DNA of 64,000 nucleotides from NCBI GenBank assembly GCA_023846275.1, contig CM043869.1:39892737-39956736 (forward strand), read 5' to 3'. The stretch is from Vanilla planifolia (taxonomy: Eukaryota > Streptophyta > Magnoliopsida > Asparagales > Orchidaceae). Made by a program: the position numbers and the translations under genes. The notes beneath the pieces were generated by a model that was not told the DNA's origin, ran no database searches, and saw nothing but the letters and a program-made list of their open reading frames with translations. This document shows positions 39,288 to 51,786 of the stretch, piece by piece (position 1 is the stretch's first letter; each line of letters opens with the position of its first letter).

Positions 39288-42200
39288 ATGATAGTAGGTA
39301 GCGGGAAGGAAGCGGGAAAGCAGCAGATGGACGCCGGGAAGTACGTGAGGTACACGCCGGAGCAGGTGGAAGCGCTCGAAAGGGTTTACAACGAGTGCCC
39401 AAAGCCGAGCTCCTTGAGGAGGCAGCAGCTCATAAGGGAGTGTCCAATACTCGCTAACATCGAGCCAAAACAGATAAAGGTCTGGTTCCAGAATCGCAGG
39501 TAAAACAAAACGTCTTTAAGAAGATCTGATCTTGGATTTTGTCTTTGTTACTTTGCTTCTCGATCTTCATCCATGTTTGATGCTTTTTTATTAACGCGAC
39601 CCTTTTTTTTTTTTTTTTTTTTCTGTGTTTTTTTGGTGGCGCATCGTTGCGAAGACTAGGTCAAGATCTTCTTGGTTTTGTCTCTCATTTTGGTTTCTTA
39701 CTTCGTGAACTTTCTTTTGGTATCAAAAAAGTTAAGTTAGTTCACAGTTATGACTTGAATAGGTTACATTAGTTTGCTTTGTTGAATTGGACAATCTTTG
39801 TGGCATGCAAGTGCTTCCTCTTTGCCTTGCTTTTTGGTTTGGAACGTTGGACTTTACAACTGCAGTTGTAATTTAAGTAAGTTTATTTATTTTGACTTGA
39901 ATTCCAGATCTTTCTTATTGTTTCGAGTCATTCATACAACTTTGAAGGATCTTCCCCTTGCCAGGAGGTTAAACTTTTTGTTCCCGGCGCATATTTTTTC
40001 CATTTTGTTTCTGGTCATTATTGCTTATATTTTTCTTAGATTTGGTACATCCACGGTTCTCTTAAATCATGCTGCAATTCATGCAGTTTTCCGTCCTTAC
40101 CTATCAGTTTATTTGGTCATCAATTTAATGCTTTACAGAGTAAATCTGCAAAGATCTAACTTCAACTAGTTTGCTTTCTGCTTGAAGGTTACTCTGAGCA
40201 AAATGCATTTGTCGCATTTGCTTGGACTTGCCCGAACCAAAAATTTAGTTATTAAGCTTGGATGTTGGATAACCTTACGATTTCTGGCCTAGAGATGACA
40301 GTTATGGTACCCCGGTTGTAATTCCTTTAAAAATCCGTCTTTTAGATGCCGGGAGAAGCAGAGAAAAGAAGCATCTCGCCTCCAGACTGTTAACAGGAAA
40401 CTAACTGCAATGAACAAGTTGCTGATGGAGGAAAATGACCGGTTGCAGAAGCAAGTTTCTCAGCTAGTTTACGAGAATGGTTACATGCGCCAACAAATTC
40501 ATACTGTAAGCTGTCAATTTGTCACTTAACAAAGCTATTTTGTGAAGTTATTTAACTTAGTTCTTATCAAGCATGTGTTACTTTGTGCAATTTGCTAAGC
40601 TGTTACCCCCATCAGGCTTCTGTGGCCACCACAGATACAAGCTGTGAGTCTGTGGTGACAAGCGGTCAGCACCATCAGCCTCAAAACCCAACACCTCAGC
40701 ATCCGCCAAGGGATGCTAACAACCCAGCTGGGTAATGACTTTGTGTCTTAGCTCCACATAATATAACTTTCCGCAGTTGTATAATCTAGGTTTGTTAAAT
40801 TTTCCTTTGATGTATCAGTCTACTCGCAATTGCTGAGGAGACTTTGGCAGAGTTCCTAGCTAAAGCTACGGGAACTGCTGTTGAGTGGGTTCAGATGGTT
40901 GGGATGAAGGTAGTATCTTGTCAACTAAAATCTTCAGCATCATTCTTGAACTTTTTCCTTACAGTATCTCATTTAAACAGCCTGGTCCGGATTCAGTTGG
41001 AATCATTGCTGTTTCCCACAGTTGCAGTGGGGTAGCAGCTCGAGCCTGTGGTCTTGTGAGTATAGAACCCACGAAGGTATTGTTTTTTCTCACAGAAAAT
41101 GGAGCTGTTATTTATTTGGGTTTAAGTTTCACAATGTTCTTCTGCCTATTAGGTTGCAGAGATACTTAAAGATCGCCAAACCTGGTATCGTGATTGTCGG
41201 TCACTTGATGTGCTTACGGTTATCCCTGCTGGAAACGGTGGAAATATTGAACTGATATACATGCAGGTATTAACTTAATGTTATTAAGGCAAGTTCCGTT
41301 CAAGCGTGCACTTCATGAAAAGCTTTCAAACATTCATTTCTCAGACTTATGCACCAACTACTTTGGCATCGGCACGGGACTTTTGGACTCTTAGATACAC
41401 TACTGGTTTAGAAGATGGCAGCATTGTGGTAGGGTTTTGGAGAATTTAATTACAACTTCCTTGTTTTTTGAATTTATAAATCTGGTTGCTTTACTTGAAC
41501 AATGTCACTAATTTAACATTCTGTTGATTTCAAACCTATACCCATATGTTTTGTGCTTTACTGACTAGTTCAACGATGCATTCTCGGTTGTATTCTTGTT
41601 TGTCTAAAACATTTAAGGTTTTGTTTCAGATCTGTGAAAGGTCTTTAACTCCTTCAACTGGTGGTCCAGTTGGACCAGTTGCTGCTGCTAATTTCGTTAG
41701 AGCTGAGATGCTCCCCAGTGGTTTTCTCGTCCGACCATGTGAGGGTGGTGGCTCAATGATTCACATTGTAGATCATTTCGATTTGGATGTGAGTTCCTTG
41801 TTATGCCTTCTTAATTTAATGATTTGCACAAAGTATAGGAATATTTTCTCAGGACCTGCTATGCTTAGGCTTGGAGGGTGCCGGAGGTTATCAGGCCATT
41901 GTATGAGTCACCAAAAATTTTAGCTCAAAAGATGACTGTTGCTGTAGGTTTCCTTCCTAACCATCTGTTTAACTTCATAGTTATTTTTCTTCTTATCAAG
42001 AATTCTTGTTTTTATTTTCCATGTCCAGGCTCTGTATCACATTCGTCAGATTGCTCATGAAACAAATGGTGAAATTTCCTGTGGTGGAGGACGACAACCT
42101 GCTGTATTGAGGACTTTCAGCCAGAGATTATGCCGGTCATTGTCTTCTTCATTTAAGTTTGCTGAGATGATTGTATTGAAAATGGCAGTTTCAAGCTCAT

Positions 42201-44163
42201 CATAATGCATGACAGGGGCTTCAATGATGCTATTAACGGCTTTCCTGATGATGGTTGGTCTTTAATGGGTAGTGATGGCCTGGAGGATGTAACAATAACT
42301 ATAAACTCTTCTCCAAATAAACTTCTTGGTGGAAACTCCAATTCAGCAATGTTTTCTTCCCTGGGAGGTGGCATCTTATGTGCAAAAGTGTCAATGCTGT
42401 TACAGGTTCAACTTGTTATAATCTTTTTTGGGTTTGCTATTTTTCAAATCCCGGCTTCTTAGGTGGTGTGATGTCTGTCTACAGAATGTGCCGCCTGCTT
42501 TACTAGTTCGATTCCTGAGGGAACATAGGTCAGAATGGGCTGACACCAGTGTTGATGGTTATTCTGCAGAATCCCTGAGAGCCATTCCTTATGCAATTCC
42601 TGTTTTGAGTGCAAGCAGTGGTCTCCCGGGCGGTCATGTTATGATTCCTCTTGCTCATACTGTCGAAAATGAAGAGGTGAATGTGCAACAGACATGTTTG
42701 TATAAGTACCTTGAGATGTATAATGTGCAGGAGCAAATGTTAAGTTGTTTCTACTTCTGTTACAGGTGTTGGAAGTTATTAGACTGGAAATGGAAAGCCA
42801 TGGTTTCTGCCACGAGGATGCTCTATCCCGGGACATGTATATTTTACAGGTTTGGAATTGTCGAATGCATTTTTGTAGTAGCAGTTTATATCTAGTTCAT
42901 TAATATTTTCCTTGTTTGCCAGTTGGGCAGTGGTATTGATGACAATGTGGCTGGAGCTTGTGCTCAGCTTGTGTTTGCTCCTATAGATGAAAGTTTTGCT
43001 GATGATGCTTTCCTGCTTCCTTCAGGATTTCGAGTGATTCCGCTTGATGCTAAATCAGTTGAGTGAACTAATTTCTTTATGCTGTAGGAAATAGCACTGC
43101 AATTTTCTTGTTTTCAGCTTCCTGAGTCTGTAGTTTTGGTTGTTCGCAAGCTTCTTTCTCGAGCAAGATTCAAAGACAATCTTGATTTAACTCCGATATG
43201 CAGGACTCACTCCCTGCAACAAGAACCCTTGATCTGGCTTCAGCTTTAGAAGTAAGTGGAGGTGGAGCAGCAGCTAGAAACTGTGATGACACTTCATCTA
43301 ATCCATGCAACTCAAGATCGGTTCTGACGATTGCATTCCAATTCGCATTTGTGAGCCACCTCCGCGAAAATGTTGCAGCAATGGCGAGGCAGTACGTGAG
43401 GAATGTAGTTGCCTCGGTCCAAAGGGTGGCCATGGCAATATCTCCTTCCCAACTTGGCACACATCTTCAAATAAAGCATTCACCTGGTTCTCCCGAAGCT
43501 AACACTCTTGCCCAATGGGTTTGTCGCAGTTTGAGGTGATTCTTTTGCACCCAATTTGGTGTATCATCATGCTAATGTCTATTAATGAATGGTGTTCCTG
43601 TTTGTTTGTTAGGTTGCACACTGGAATTGAGCTCCTTAAAACTGATTCCCAAGCAGGGGATTCTGTGCTGAAACTACTGTGGCATCATTCGGATGCAATA
43701 CTTTGCTGCTCCCTTAAGGTTAGATTTGTGCTTTTTTCTTTGTTTCATTTGTAACCCATGTTGTAGATGAACCACTAAACAGTGGAGTAACAACAGGCTT
43801 GTCCGTTGTTCACCTTTGCAAACCAAGCTGGGCTCGACATGCTCGAAACGACGTTGGTTGCTCTCCAAGACATAACGCTCGAGAAGATGCTCGATGACAC
43901 CGGCCGGAAGCTGCTCTGCGTCGAGTTTCCCAAGTTGATGCAACAGGTCGGTTGGTTCGGGTTAAAGAAAATTCATTGTTGCGTGATCTGAGGTTTTGTG
44001 GGTGGGTCTTTTGCAGGGCTTCGCTTATCTTCCTGCAGGCATCTGCGTGTCGAGCATGGGTCGTCCGGTGTCCTACGAGCAGGCCGTCGCGTGGAAGGTC
44101 TTCGACGAAGATGACATCCACCATTGCCTGGCGTTCATGTTTGTGAACTGGTCCTTCGTTTGA
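39288..44163 (+). CDS. REV: Class III HD-ZIP transcription factor, REVOLUTA type, complete, 18 exons
   Basis: Exons: 39288-39499, 40346-40505, 40616-40731, 40819-40909, 40981-41076, 41153-41266, 41345-41428, 41630-41788, 41869-41943, 42029-42135, 42216-42405, 42485-42676, 42766-42849, 42923-43057, 43204-43535, 43613-43718, 43797-43946 and 44017-44163. All introns are GT-AG; joined length is 849 residues with no internal stop, typical of the family. Homeodomain about residues 16-80 (KQIKVWFQNRR), leucine zipper about 80-125, START domain about 164-385, C-terminal MEKHLA domain about 705-849 ending FVNWSFV. A stop codon just upstream in frame fixes the ATG at 39288. The C-terminus (MGRPVSYEQAVAWKVF) is closest to REV. 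Members set organ polarity, vascular pattern and meristem formation. miR165/166 controls it through the site spanning exons 4-5. Oddities: AWRVPEV where AWSVPEV is usual, and a weak donor GTTGAG on intron 14. Confidence 0.96.
40899..40990 (+). promoter_or_regulatory. miR165/166 target site, split by intron 4
   Basis: The last 11 bases of exon 4 (TTGGGATGAAG, 40899-40909) joined to the first 10 of exon 5 (CCTGGTCCGG, 40981-40990) form the conserved HD-ZIP III site complementary to miR165/166. It encodes part of VGMKPGP in the START domain. Only spliced RNA carries the full site. Known gain-of-function alleles in Arabidopsis and maize map to this point, so the site should be functional here. 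Confidence 0.95.
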
Positions 44164-45435
44164 TCTCGCTCAGGCTTTTTGTTCCTTTAAACTTGTTTTA
44201 AGAACGAACTGGTACCTGTATCAAACCTTGAGCTGATGCTCTTCTTTTGCTCGTCTCCGTTTTGGTTCTTGTAATTGGTCTTCTTCCTCAGCCTTTGCTT
44301 CGTTCCAACATCGACTGAGGGTGGTTTTGGTGTATATGCGGAGCAGGACATGGCTGCCGTACGCAGCTTGTCGTGCACATGTGCCTCCCTTTATGGGCTT
44401 GGTTTGCTTCGTCTTCGTACGGTTTTTGGACGGATGGCCGTCGGCAACACAACGTTAAGCAACCAAATGGCGGGGAGGATGGAGATGTAGTCAACCGGCT
44501 TGTGTATTGGCGTCGCGTTTTACTGAAAGAATTGCCATTTTTATTGAAGGAATCACCCTGGCTTTGACTCGTCTATGGTTCTTTGATCAAGTATATTTGG
44601 CTTGGTTTGTTTTTTTTTTTTTTTTTTTTATACATCAAATTGTTATAAGAAAAAAGTCGATGAATTTAGAAAAATAAAAATAATATTTTTAAATTTAAGT
44701 AATCTTTTTGAATAAATAATGAATTTTTTGCTAAGCATTTGTCACTTTTATAAAACGTCCGTCAAGGAATAATAACAAATCAATTAAAACTATTCAGCAA
44801 AGATGAACTGTCATCGATTTAAATAACAACTTTCAATTATTGGGTATCATTTACAGTTTCTTGCTTAAGTTTACTTTTCTTTATAATATTTCAAACATTA
44901 TTTATTTATAATTATAATTATTTTTTATATAACTAAATAATTTTAAGCATCATCGTAAAGTTGTATATTTGACAACGTGTTTTCTCTAAGTCTGAATAAA
45001 ATAAGTATTTATTATGAAATATCTAAAAAACATGTTATTTTTATAAAAAAAATAAAATATTTTTTAATATTTTTTAAAACTATAAAATTATTTTTGTTAT
45101 TGTTTTATTATTTTTATTTATTTTCTTTAATTTTACTGCAGCACAGTTTTTTTTTTTAAAACAAGCTTAGGTAGAGCTCACGTAAGCTAAATCGAACGAT
45201 CGAAAAATTTTTGGTCAACAAAGTCAGTAGTTTTATAATGGATAATGCTTGTCCTGTGCCGTATTAAATAAAAAAAAAATATTTAACTCTATCCCTGAAA
45301 TTCTGCACAAATAATTCATCTAAAATAAAGTATTCCCAAAAAAATCCATTATTAAACACCTGTTTTTGGAAGCTGTTTGTCCCAAGTGATAAATAAATTA
45401 TTATATTTAATTTGCCATTCCCAAAATATTCTGAG

Positions 45436-45494
<59 letters not shown>

Positions 45495-45642
45495 ATAATT
45501 TAAAATTTTTAACTAAATGATTAGCGAGGCAACGATGAAAACTGTGAACAAAGCAACTTTAATGACGTGATTAGAGAGGCCGTTCGACGTGGTTAAGCTC
45601 AAACCATTTTTTAGTTTTTATATTTTAATGGCTAAATCAAAG
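44164..45642. other. 3' region of the HD-ZIP III gene and AT-rich spacer
   Basis: 44164-44590 has balanced composition and probably contains the 3' untranslated region. Frames there (for example 44275-44490 plus) have no recognised domain. An 18-base or longer T run follows at about 44610. The rest is AT-rich, with a (TA)n tract at 45438-45492. It separates two genes that converge. Confidence 0.5.
45438..45492. repeat. (TA)n microsatellite, about 55 bp
   Basis: A near-perfect TA dinucleotide run between the convergent HD-ZIP III and GT17 genes. Such long runs are usually length-polymorphic. Confidence 0.95.
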
Positions 45643-46779
45643 TTACACCCTCGTCCTCGGTGGTCTCGCCGTCGTCTGTGTCTCCCTTTTGCAACCACCA
45701 GGCAACAAGAACCTAAACCTGTCGGCGTTTTCGATCAAATAAGACGGTAGATTGACCGCCGACGACGAGCGTGGTATTGGCCCCATCTTACTTATCAACT
45801 CCTTGAAGCTATACTCCTCCGGCAACATATCGAAGAGATCGCCGCCCTCGCATACGATGCTCTGTATCCTCTCCCTATCCAAGAAGCTGGTCTTCCTCAC
45901 TCTGTCTGCGTGGCTGTACGCCCTCATCTTAAACACGAAGTCGTCAATACGCCTAAAGCAGAAGCTACAGTGCCAGCCGGCGTCGGCTAACAGGGCGTCG
46001 CTCCGACGCGAGTGGCGGTACGCCGTGTTTCCCTGTTGAAATAAATTGGCCGTCGCCCTCCAGCTTCCAAAGTCAACGGGAAACTCGAAGGAGTAGAGGT
46101 ACTGCCGCAGTTCAAGGTGAAGAACAGGGGGGTAGCCGTCGCACCATCGGAGGAGCTCCACGGTGTGTGGGCTGGGGATCTCATCGGCATCGGACATGAT
46201 AAGGAGGTCGCCGGGGGAGATACCGGAGGCCGAGATGAGGGAGTTGAAGGAGGAGCGGTGAGATGATTCGACGTCGAAGGGAGGGGCGGAGGGGGAGGTT
46301 GTGGGGAAAGAGATGGCGCGGTAGAGGATCTTTTCGGCCGCGAAGGAGAAGCGGTCGGGGTGGGTAAGATTGTGGCGCAGGAAGACGAGAGGTTTCGGGA
46401 GGGAGGTGAAGGTGGTTTTTGATTCCAAGAGGAGGAACCGGTAGACGGAGGGGAAGAGGGTGCGGTAGCGGATCTCGAGGAGGTCGAGCTCGTGGGTGAA
46501 CAACACGGCGTCGAAAGCGCGCCGAGGTTGGCGGCGAGGGGACCACCCGTGGAGGTGGCAGAGACGGGGGATGGAGACGTTCTCGGCGTGGAAGTGGGGA
46601 ATACGGGTGAAGGATCGAGGAGGGTTGTCCCAAAGAGGGCGGAGGAGGGAGGGGACGAGGTGGCCGTGCTCATGGAGGAGGAAGATGGTGGTCATCACGG
46701 CACCAGAGGCCAAGAAGATGAGAAGGAGACTCTTATGGCTGAGTCTTCTGGGACGGAGGCAGACCTTGCGCTCCACCAT
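45643..46779 (-). CDS. GT17-family beta-1,4-N-acetylglucosaminyltransferase-like protein, single exon
   Basis: An uninterrupted frame of 378 residues from ATG at 46779. The frame extends upstream to a GTG at 46830 but has no ATG there. It has a short basic N-terminus and one membrane segment at residues 17-35 ([19 protein letters not shown]), as in a Golgi type II protein. Family landmarks are [11 protein letters not shown] (94-104), the acidic motif MSDADE (195-200) expected to bind the metal and sugar nucleotide, the [10 protein letters not shown] block and GWHCSFCFR (268-276). Length fits plant GT17 members (about 360-390). The animal relative MGAT3 adds bisecting GlcNAc to N-glycans; the plant acceptor is not established. 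Base composition is strongly GC-rich, as in many intronless monocot genes. A short upstream exon cannot be excluded. Confidence 0.92.
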   Translation of the reverse strand: MVERKVCLRPRRLSHKSLLLIFLASGAVMTTIFLLHEHGHLVPSLLRPLWDNPPRSFTRIPHFHAENVSIPRLCHLHGWSPRRQPRRAFDAVLFTHELDLLEIRYRTLFPSVYRFLLLESKTTFTSLPKPLVFLRHNLTHPDRFSFAAEKILYRAISFPTTSPSAPPFDVESSHRSSFNSLISASGISPGDLLIMSDADEIPSPHTVELLRWCDGYPPVLHLELRQYLYSFEFPVDFGSWRATANLFQQGNTAYRHSRRSDALLADAGWHCSFCFRRIDDFVFKMRAYSHADRVRKTSFLDRERIQSIVCEGGDLFDMLPEEYSFKELISKMGPIPRSSSAVNLPSYLIENADRFRFLLPGGCKRETQTTARPPRTRV

Positions 46780-49320
46780 GTCCGGAAAACGGCCGCCTTC
46801 TGCCGATGGTATTCGCACATGAAATAGCACAATGTACTTGTCAATGTTTTTATTTTTTTACGCATTTTATAAGTTATCTATTTTAACATTATTAATAAAT
46901 CTTAAAATAGTTTTCTTTTAAACGGCCTTTGCTGAATTTAATATCCTCTACAAATTGCAATTTTTTTATTCACAAATAACTATCAAAATGTTTTTATTTT
47001 TCAAAAAACTAGAATTATTTTTTTGTTCTAACTTAAATCCTTAGTGAAGAAGTCACAAAAAAAAAATCCGTGATACCTACCAAGTACATCGTCAAGTACT
47101 TATAGGATCACAAAAAAAAAATAAAGTAAAAAAAATAAATTAATTTGATTAGTGATATTTATTGATCACCTATACATAAAAGACCTTTTTTTGTCAATTT
47201 AAGAACATTGAAGGAAAGTAAATTTTAATGACCTTATCTTTCTCGAGGGATCAACCAAAGATCGCTCTTTGCTCAAGCTTGAAGGCTTTACATCACTGCC
47301 AAAGGTCTTTCACTAACCTAGCCATGTTGGGTCGAGGTATGGAAACCTTGCTTCCACTATTCCCCAATTCTTATTCCTCTCGCTTGAAATCCTCTTCTAC
47401 ACCTCCAAGGTTTCATCTTTTCTCTACCATTGAAACAGTTTCCTATTTTCTCAAGCATTTTTTGTTGCAAAATCCTCTCTCTCTCTCCCTCCACCAGAGT
47501 ACTCGACTCCCCCATTAGCATCTCATGCATGTCCCCAGTTGCCTAGAAGAAACCAAAAGCTGCCTACATTGCTGGATCTTTTGGAATGCGCATTCAACTC
47601 ACCGCATTACACTTATACTACCTAACCATGTGCTTGCTCACCTTTGGCACACCTATACCACCCTTGGTGGGCACAAACCACATATGTTTGCATTTCCCCT
47701 TGCTTAATTGCACCGTTCCACACCAAATTGCATTGGACTAGACATAGACACCCTAAACAAAGCTAACACATGCCAAAACGAACCAAAATAGGTGAACCTA
47801 GGCTAAATTGTGCAAAACTAATATGGACAATACTAGATTGCTTCAAACTAAACTAAAACAAGTCAGATAGTACTAAATTAGACTAAACAAAGATAAAATC
47901 ATATTAAATCAAACCAAATGTGTTAAACTAGGTCAGGCCAAACCAAAAAATTTGTCCAATTGCTCAATTATGCTCTAACTTCAACAATAAGTAAAGTAAA
48001 CAACCCAATAAGGAGCTCAAAAACACATCATTGCCCACAAATAATAATTTTATTATTTTTGTTTTAACTAAGTTTTTGTTTAAATTTTCTAAATCCCTTT
48101 TTGTATTGAATTACTTTGTATTTAGTTTACAAGCTATCTTAAAAAATTATTTTAAAAATATTTAGTTTTAAAATTTTCACTAAATAATAATAAAAGAAAG
48201 AAGTTTTTATTCACATAAGTCAATTAATTCTTAATAATCAAACATCTAAAGGGAATCATTTCTAGACCATATTTGAATAAAAGCCTACTTTTTAAATATT
48301 TTGTTTAAAAGTTATTTTAGTAATTTTTTTATTCATAAATAAATTACTTATTTGAATATCAATTTTAAAATTTATTTATATCTTTTTTGATACCAAAGTT
48401 GATGTAAAGTCGAAAATAATGTTCTCTAATATCAAAGTTGAATACATTAAATAAAACAAAAAAAATTAGTAAAAAACCTTAGGCTTTGATATCAAAGTTG
48501 ATGCAAGATAAATTTAGACTTCTATAAGAGTCTAAATTAAAGCCTATAATATTGAAGATTTTTAATAGATTACTACAAAATATGAAAAAAATATTATGTA
48601 TTAATTAGAGTTAAGTAGTGTGTGTAGCATTTTAATAATATTCAAATATTGACATTTTAAACATATAATATAGATTATTATATTGAGCAGGTGACAACAT
48701 TTTAACCATAAAATCTTATAAAGTGGTTTTCATCACATCAAATTTCACATATATAAAATAGAAAATTTAAGAAAAACTCTATGTAGAGTATCTTAATAAA
48801 AAAGAGTAATTCTAACTTTAGATTACTACATAAAAATAAAAGTTGCTAAAAAATGCACACTTTTTTCGCAATGATGTCATGTAGTTCTATACGTGTTGAT
48901 TTTCAAAGCACTGAAGGAGTAAAAGGGATGTGATTGTGATTTGGGTTAGTAGGGAAGCTTAGAGTGTTGAAGAAAATGAGAATTTATTTTACTATGGACT
49001 ATTGCAATTGAAGGTCTCTCACATTAGATTCTTATCTCTCATAGAAAATTTGGTTGTTCGAGCTCATAGTGGAAGGTCTTTTACCTTCGATCCTTGCCTC
49101 TTGCAAGGAAATTTAGAATCTCTCAAACTAGAGTTTAGCACACACATTTTATCCATAAAAATTAAAGCACACAAATAACATAATTTTTTTCCATTATTTT
49201 TCTTCTCTATAATATAGTGAACATCATTTATATGGATCTTAAATATTCATTAGTAATTTTTTTATAAAAATAAAATAATGAAAAAAACTATTAAATTAAT
49301 TAAATTAAGTAGTTTGCAAA
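46780..49320. other. Intergenic, with a TAAACTA-rich degenerate stretch
   Basis: Upstream of the GT17 gene. Two adjacent plus frames (47228-47518 and 47525-47707) look like eroded sequence without a domain. At about 47720-47960 the words CTAAAC, ACTAAA and AAACCAAA recur irregularly, as in a decayed short tandem array. The remainder is AT-rich. Confidence 0.4.
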
Positions 49321-49570
49321 TTGGTCGTTCGTTTCGAGCGACGGTAACAATGAGAAAAAAGTGGTAGGGAATCAGTGCACCGTAGGCAGAGGCGTAGATA
49401 CGGGGCCAAGAGAATCCACAGGTTCACGGGCCAAAGCGTTCGTTGTTGGGCCGGCATGGATTGAGCAGGTTTCGATGCTGGTTGAGTTGGCTTGAGACCA
49501 GCGGCAATGATAGCTCTTTACGGTGGCTTTGGGAAAGATGCTGACGACTGTGAAATACATACGGGGTAAA
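49320..49570. other. GC-rich orphan block
   Basis: A short GC-rich block with no recognised coding content; a minus frame of 78 codons (49372-49608) has no known domain. It ends shortly before the copia relic and might be part of an LTR or an old promoter. Confidence 0.3.
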
Positions 49571-49859
49571 ATCAATAAAAAATTTAAATTTAAGTAATTT
49601 TTAACCAAATTTTATAATGGTTAATCTATGAAACTGGTGCAACGCTAGTGGATATATATTTGTGAGTTAATATTAGACACTTTTGTGTCACAAATGCATT
49701 AAATATAATATTAAATGTATAGTGTTGTCAATTAATAAATGTACTAAAATAGTCATATTTGGACTCATAAAAGGTAAATTATATGCTTGATATTATTCCA
49801 TAGTGATAGATTCAATATAAATAACATTTCATCCTAAGAAAGTTAAATTTCATTTGACC

Positions 49860-50730
49860 AAGTTATAGTATATGCAACTTGGATTAATGAGTGAAGGGGG
49901 CACAAAATAAAAGAGCTTCAATTTTGTAAACATTATGTATGTGAGAAGTAGCTTTAGTCCAAATTTTCAAAAGAAATTCACATATCAAATGCCGCATTAG
50001 ATTACATCCATTCAAATTGTTGGGATCCTTATCATGTTTTATTTGATAGATGTGCAATATATTTTTCTTTATATCATTGATGATTATCTAATGATAACTT
50101 GGGTGTTCATGGTGAAAGCAAAAGTGAGGTTCAAACTAAAAACAAATTAAACATCTTCAAACTAACAATAGGTTAGAATTCTATTTTAAAAAAATACAAG
50201 TCCTATAAGAATAAAATCGTTGCTTGACATTATATTGTTAGAGATATTCCATAACAAAATAGTGTAGTAAAAATGATGAACAAAATATTATTAAAGAGAA
50301 CATAGTGTATGCTTTCAAATGCAAGTTTGAACATGAGTTTTGGATTGAGATAATTAACATAGTTTGTTATGATCAACCATTCTGTAAACACTATCATAGA
50401 TTATAAAACTCCTATTGAAATAAAGTCTAAAAGACCTATTGATTATTTAATTTTTAAAATATTTAGTTATTCCACTTATTATCATGTTAACGAAGGCAAA
50501 CTATAACATAAAACAAAAGAAATGTTTATGGGTTATAAAATTAGAGTGAAAGGGCACAACATGTGATGTCCATGAAATAAGAAAGTTATTCTTAACAAAA
50601 TGTTGCATTTGACGAAAACTATATATTTTACTCAAATTTAGAGTTTGATGTTTCAAGAAAGTAAGATGATGACACCCAAAATTTAGAGTTTGAAATGTCT
50701 TTGAGTAATAGTCTTGACGATAATTTACCA
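49860..50730 (+). mobile_element. Degenerate Ty1-copia polyprotein fragment (GAG-pre-integrase and integrase)
   Basis: In shifting plus-strand frames the text follows the copia order. KKFTYQMPH and YIFLYIIDDYLMITWVF match the TH..LDYVHSDLWGP and YFLTFIDDYSR.VWVY segments. QNSVVKMMNKILL matches QNGVAERMNRTLL. CMLSNASLNMSF and INHSVNTIIDYKTPIE match CMLSNAGL..SFW and INRSPS.A.D.KTPEE. RPIDYLIFKIFSYSTYYHVNEGKL and FMGYKIRVKGH match the conserved LRIFGC.AY.HV..GKL and FLGY..GVKGY. Stops and frameshifts are frequent. No reverse transcriptase, RNase H or LTRs are evident beside it, so it is a truncated relic. Confidence 0.8.
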
Positions 50731-51786
50731 TCAGTTAATTAGGTTACTAAATAGCCTCACAACAATTTAGAAATTTTGCAGACACTAACATATAGTATTT
50801 ATGTTGATCGATTTTGTAGACAAATCAAACCTTCTTAATTAAATGGGTTTGACAACACAATAACTTATATATATATATATATAGAATATCAATTAATATT
50901 TAATTTATGAAAATTGTGTGAAGGGACCTAAGCAAAGCCTTGCGAATGTGTAATGGCCCACTTAATAATTTTGCAGTTCCTACAGCTCTGATGCAGCATC
51001 TTTGGTATTCACCAGCTAATATGTCCCCTAAAGATAAACAATTCCAGTTTATAAAATCATGGAATATTTATATTTTAAAACAAAGTCAAATATCAGAAAA
51101 ATTTACTAAAATCATGGGACGAGTCCTAAGTCAATGAAAAACATTGATTAAACCTAGGTTACTAATGATACAGACTAACTCAAGTGCATAAGATTTTATC
51201 AAGCAATTGACCAACTTTGGGTACAAAGAAAACTCTAATAGAAGAACAACAAATTCTTGAAAAAAGTGGAAATGATTGAGCTGGTTTGGAATACTACACA
51301 AAGCTTGAGATAACCACTGAGCTATCTCAAATAGGACAGGGTTCTCTTGCATCATGTATTCATCACCAAATTACTAGTAACAATTTGTCTTAGTTGAAAT
51401 TGATCTCACATGGAAGATGCTCATCCAATGTCAATGAGATTGATGATGATAAGTTCATTTTCAAAATCATGCATTTCTCATTACACAAAGTGAATCTCTA
51501 CACAAATGTCGAAATGGTAGAATGAACTGTCCCTTTTCCTTCTTCAATCTTGGTTTGCTACTTTTATTCCTCTCCTCTACAAAAGCTCCAGGAAAGCATA
51601 AAAAACAGGAAGAGCTTTCTTTTTCTTTTTTTTAGAATCCGAGTAGATTCTTGTTTAGTTACAACGCGCATCAACGAGCAGTAAGTGAAAGAACTCCTTA
51701 CCTTTGCCTTCCTGCACAAAAGCTCGAGCAGGGATCTTGCTGACTCTGCATCTCAGTTGCAAGCTTATAACAAGATTAACAACTAA
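50730..51786. other. Spacer between the copia relic and the patatin-like gene
   Basis: AT-rich, with a short AT run near 50867-50883. No coding signal. The part next to 51786 is probably the 3' untranslated region of the minus-strand patatin-like gene. Confidence 0.5.

Noticed and set aside
45987-46673. Minus-strand frame of 228 codons rich in Ser, Pro and Thr
   Set aside because: Alternative frame of the GT17 gene with compositional bias only.
46492-46827. Plus-strand open frames of 108-111 codons
   Set aside because: They are the complement of the GT17 gene; long antisense frames are expected in GC-rich coding DNA.
46780-46830. GTG-extended N-terminus of the GT17 protein
   Set aside because: No ATG in the extension; ATG at 46779 gives a normal type II membrane start.
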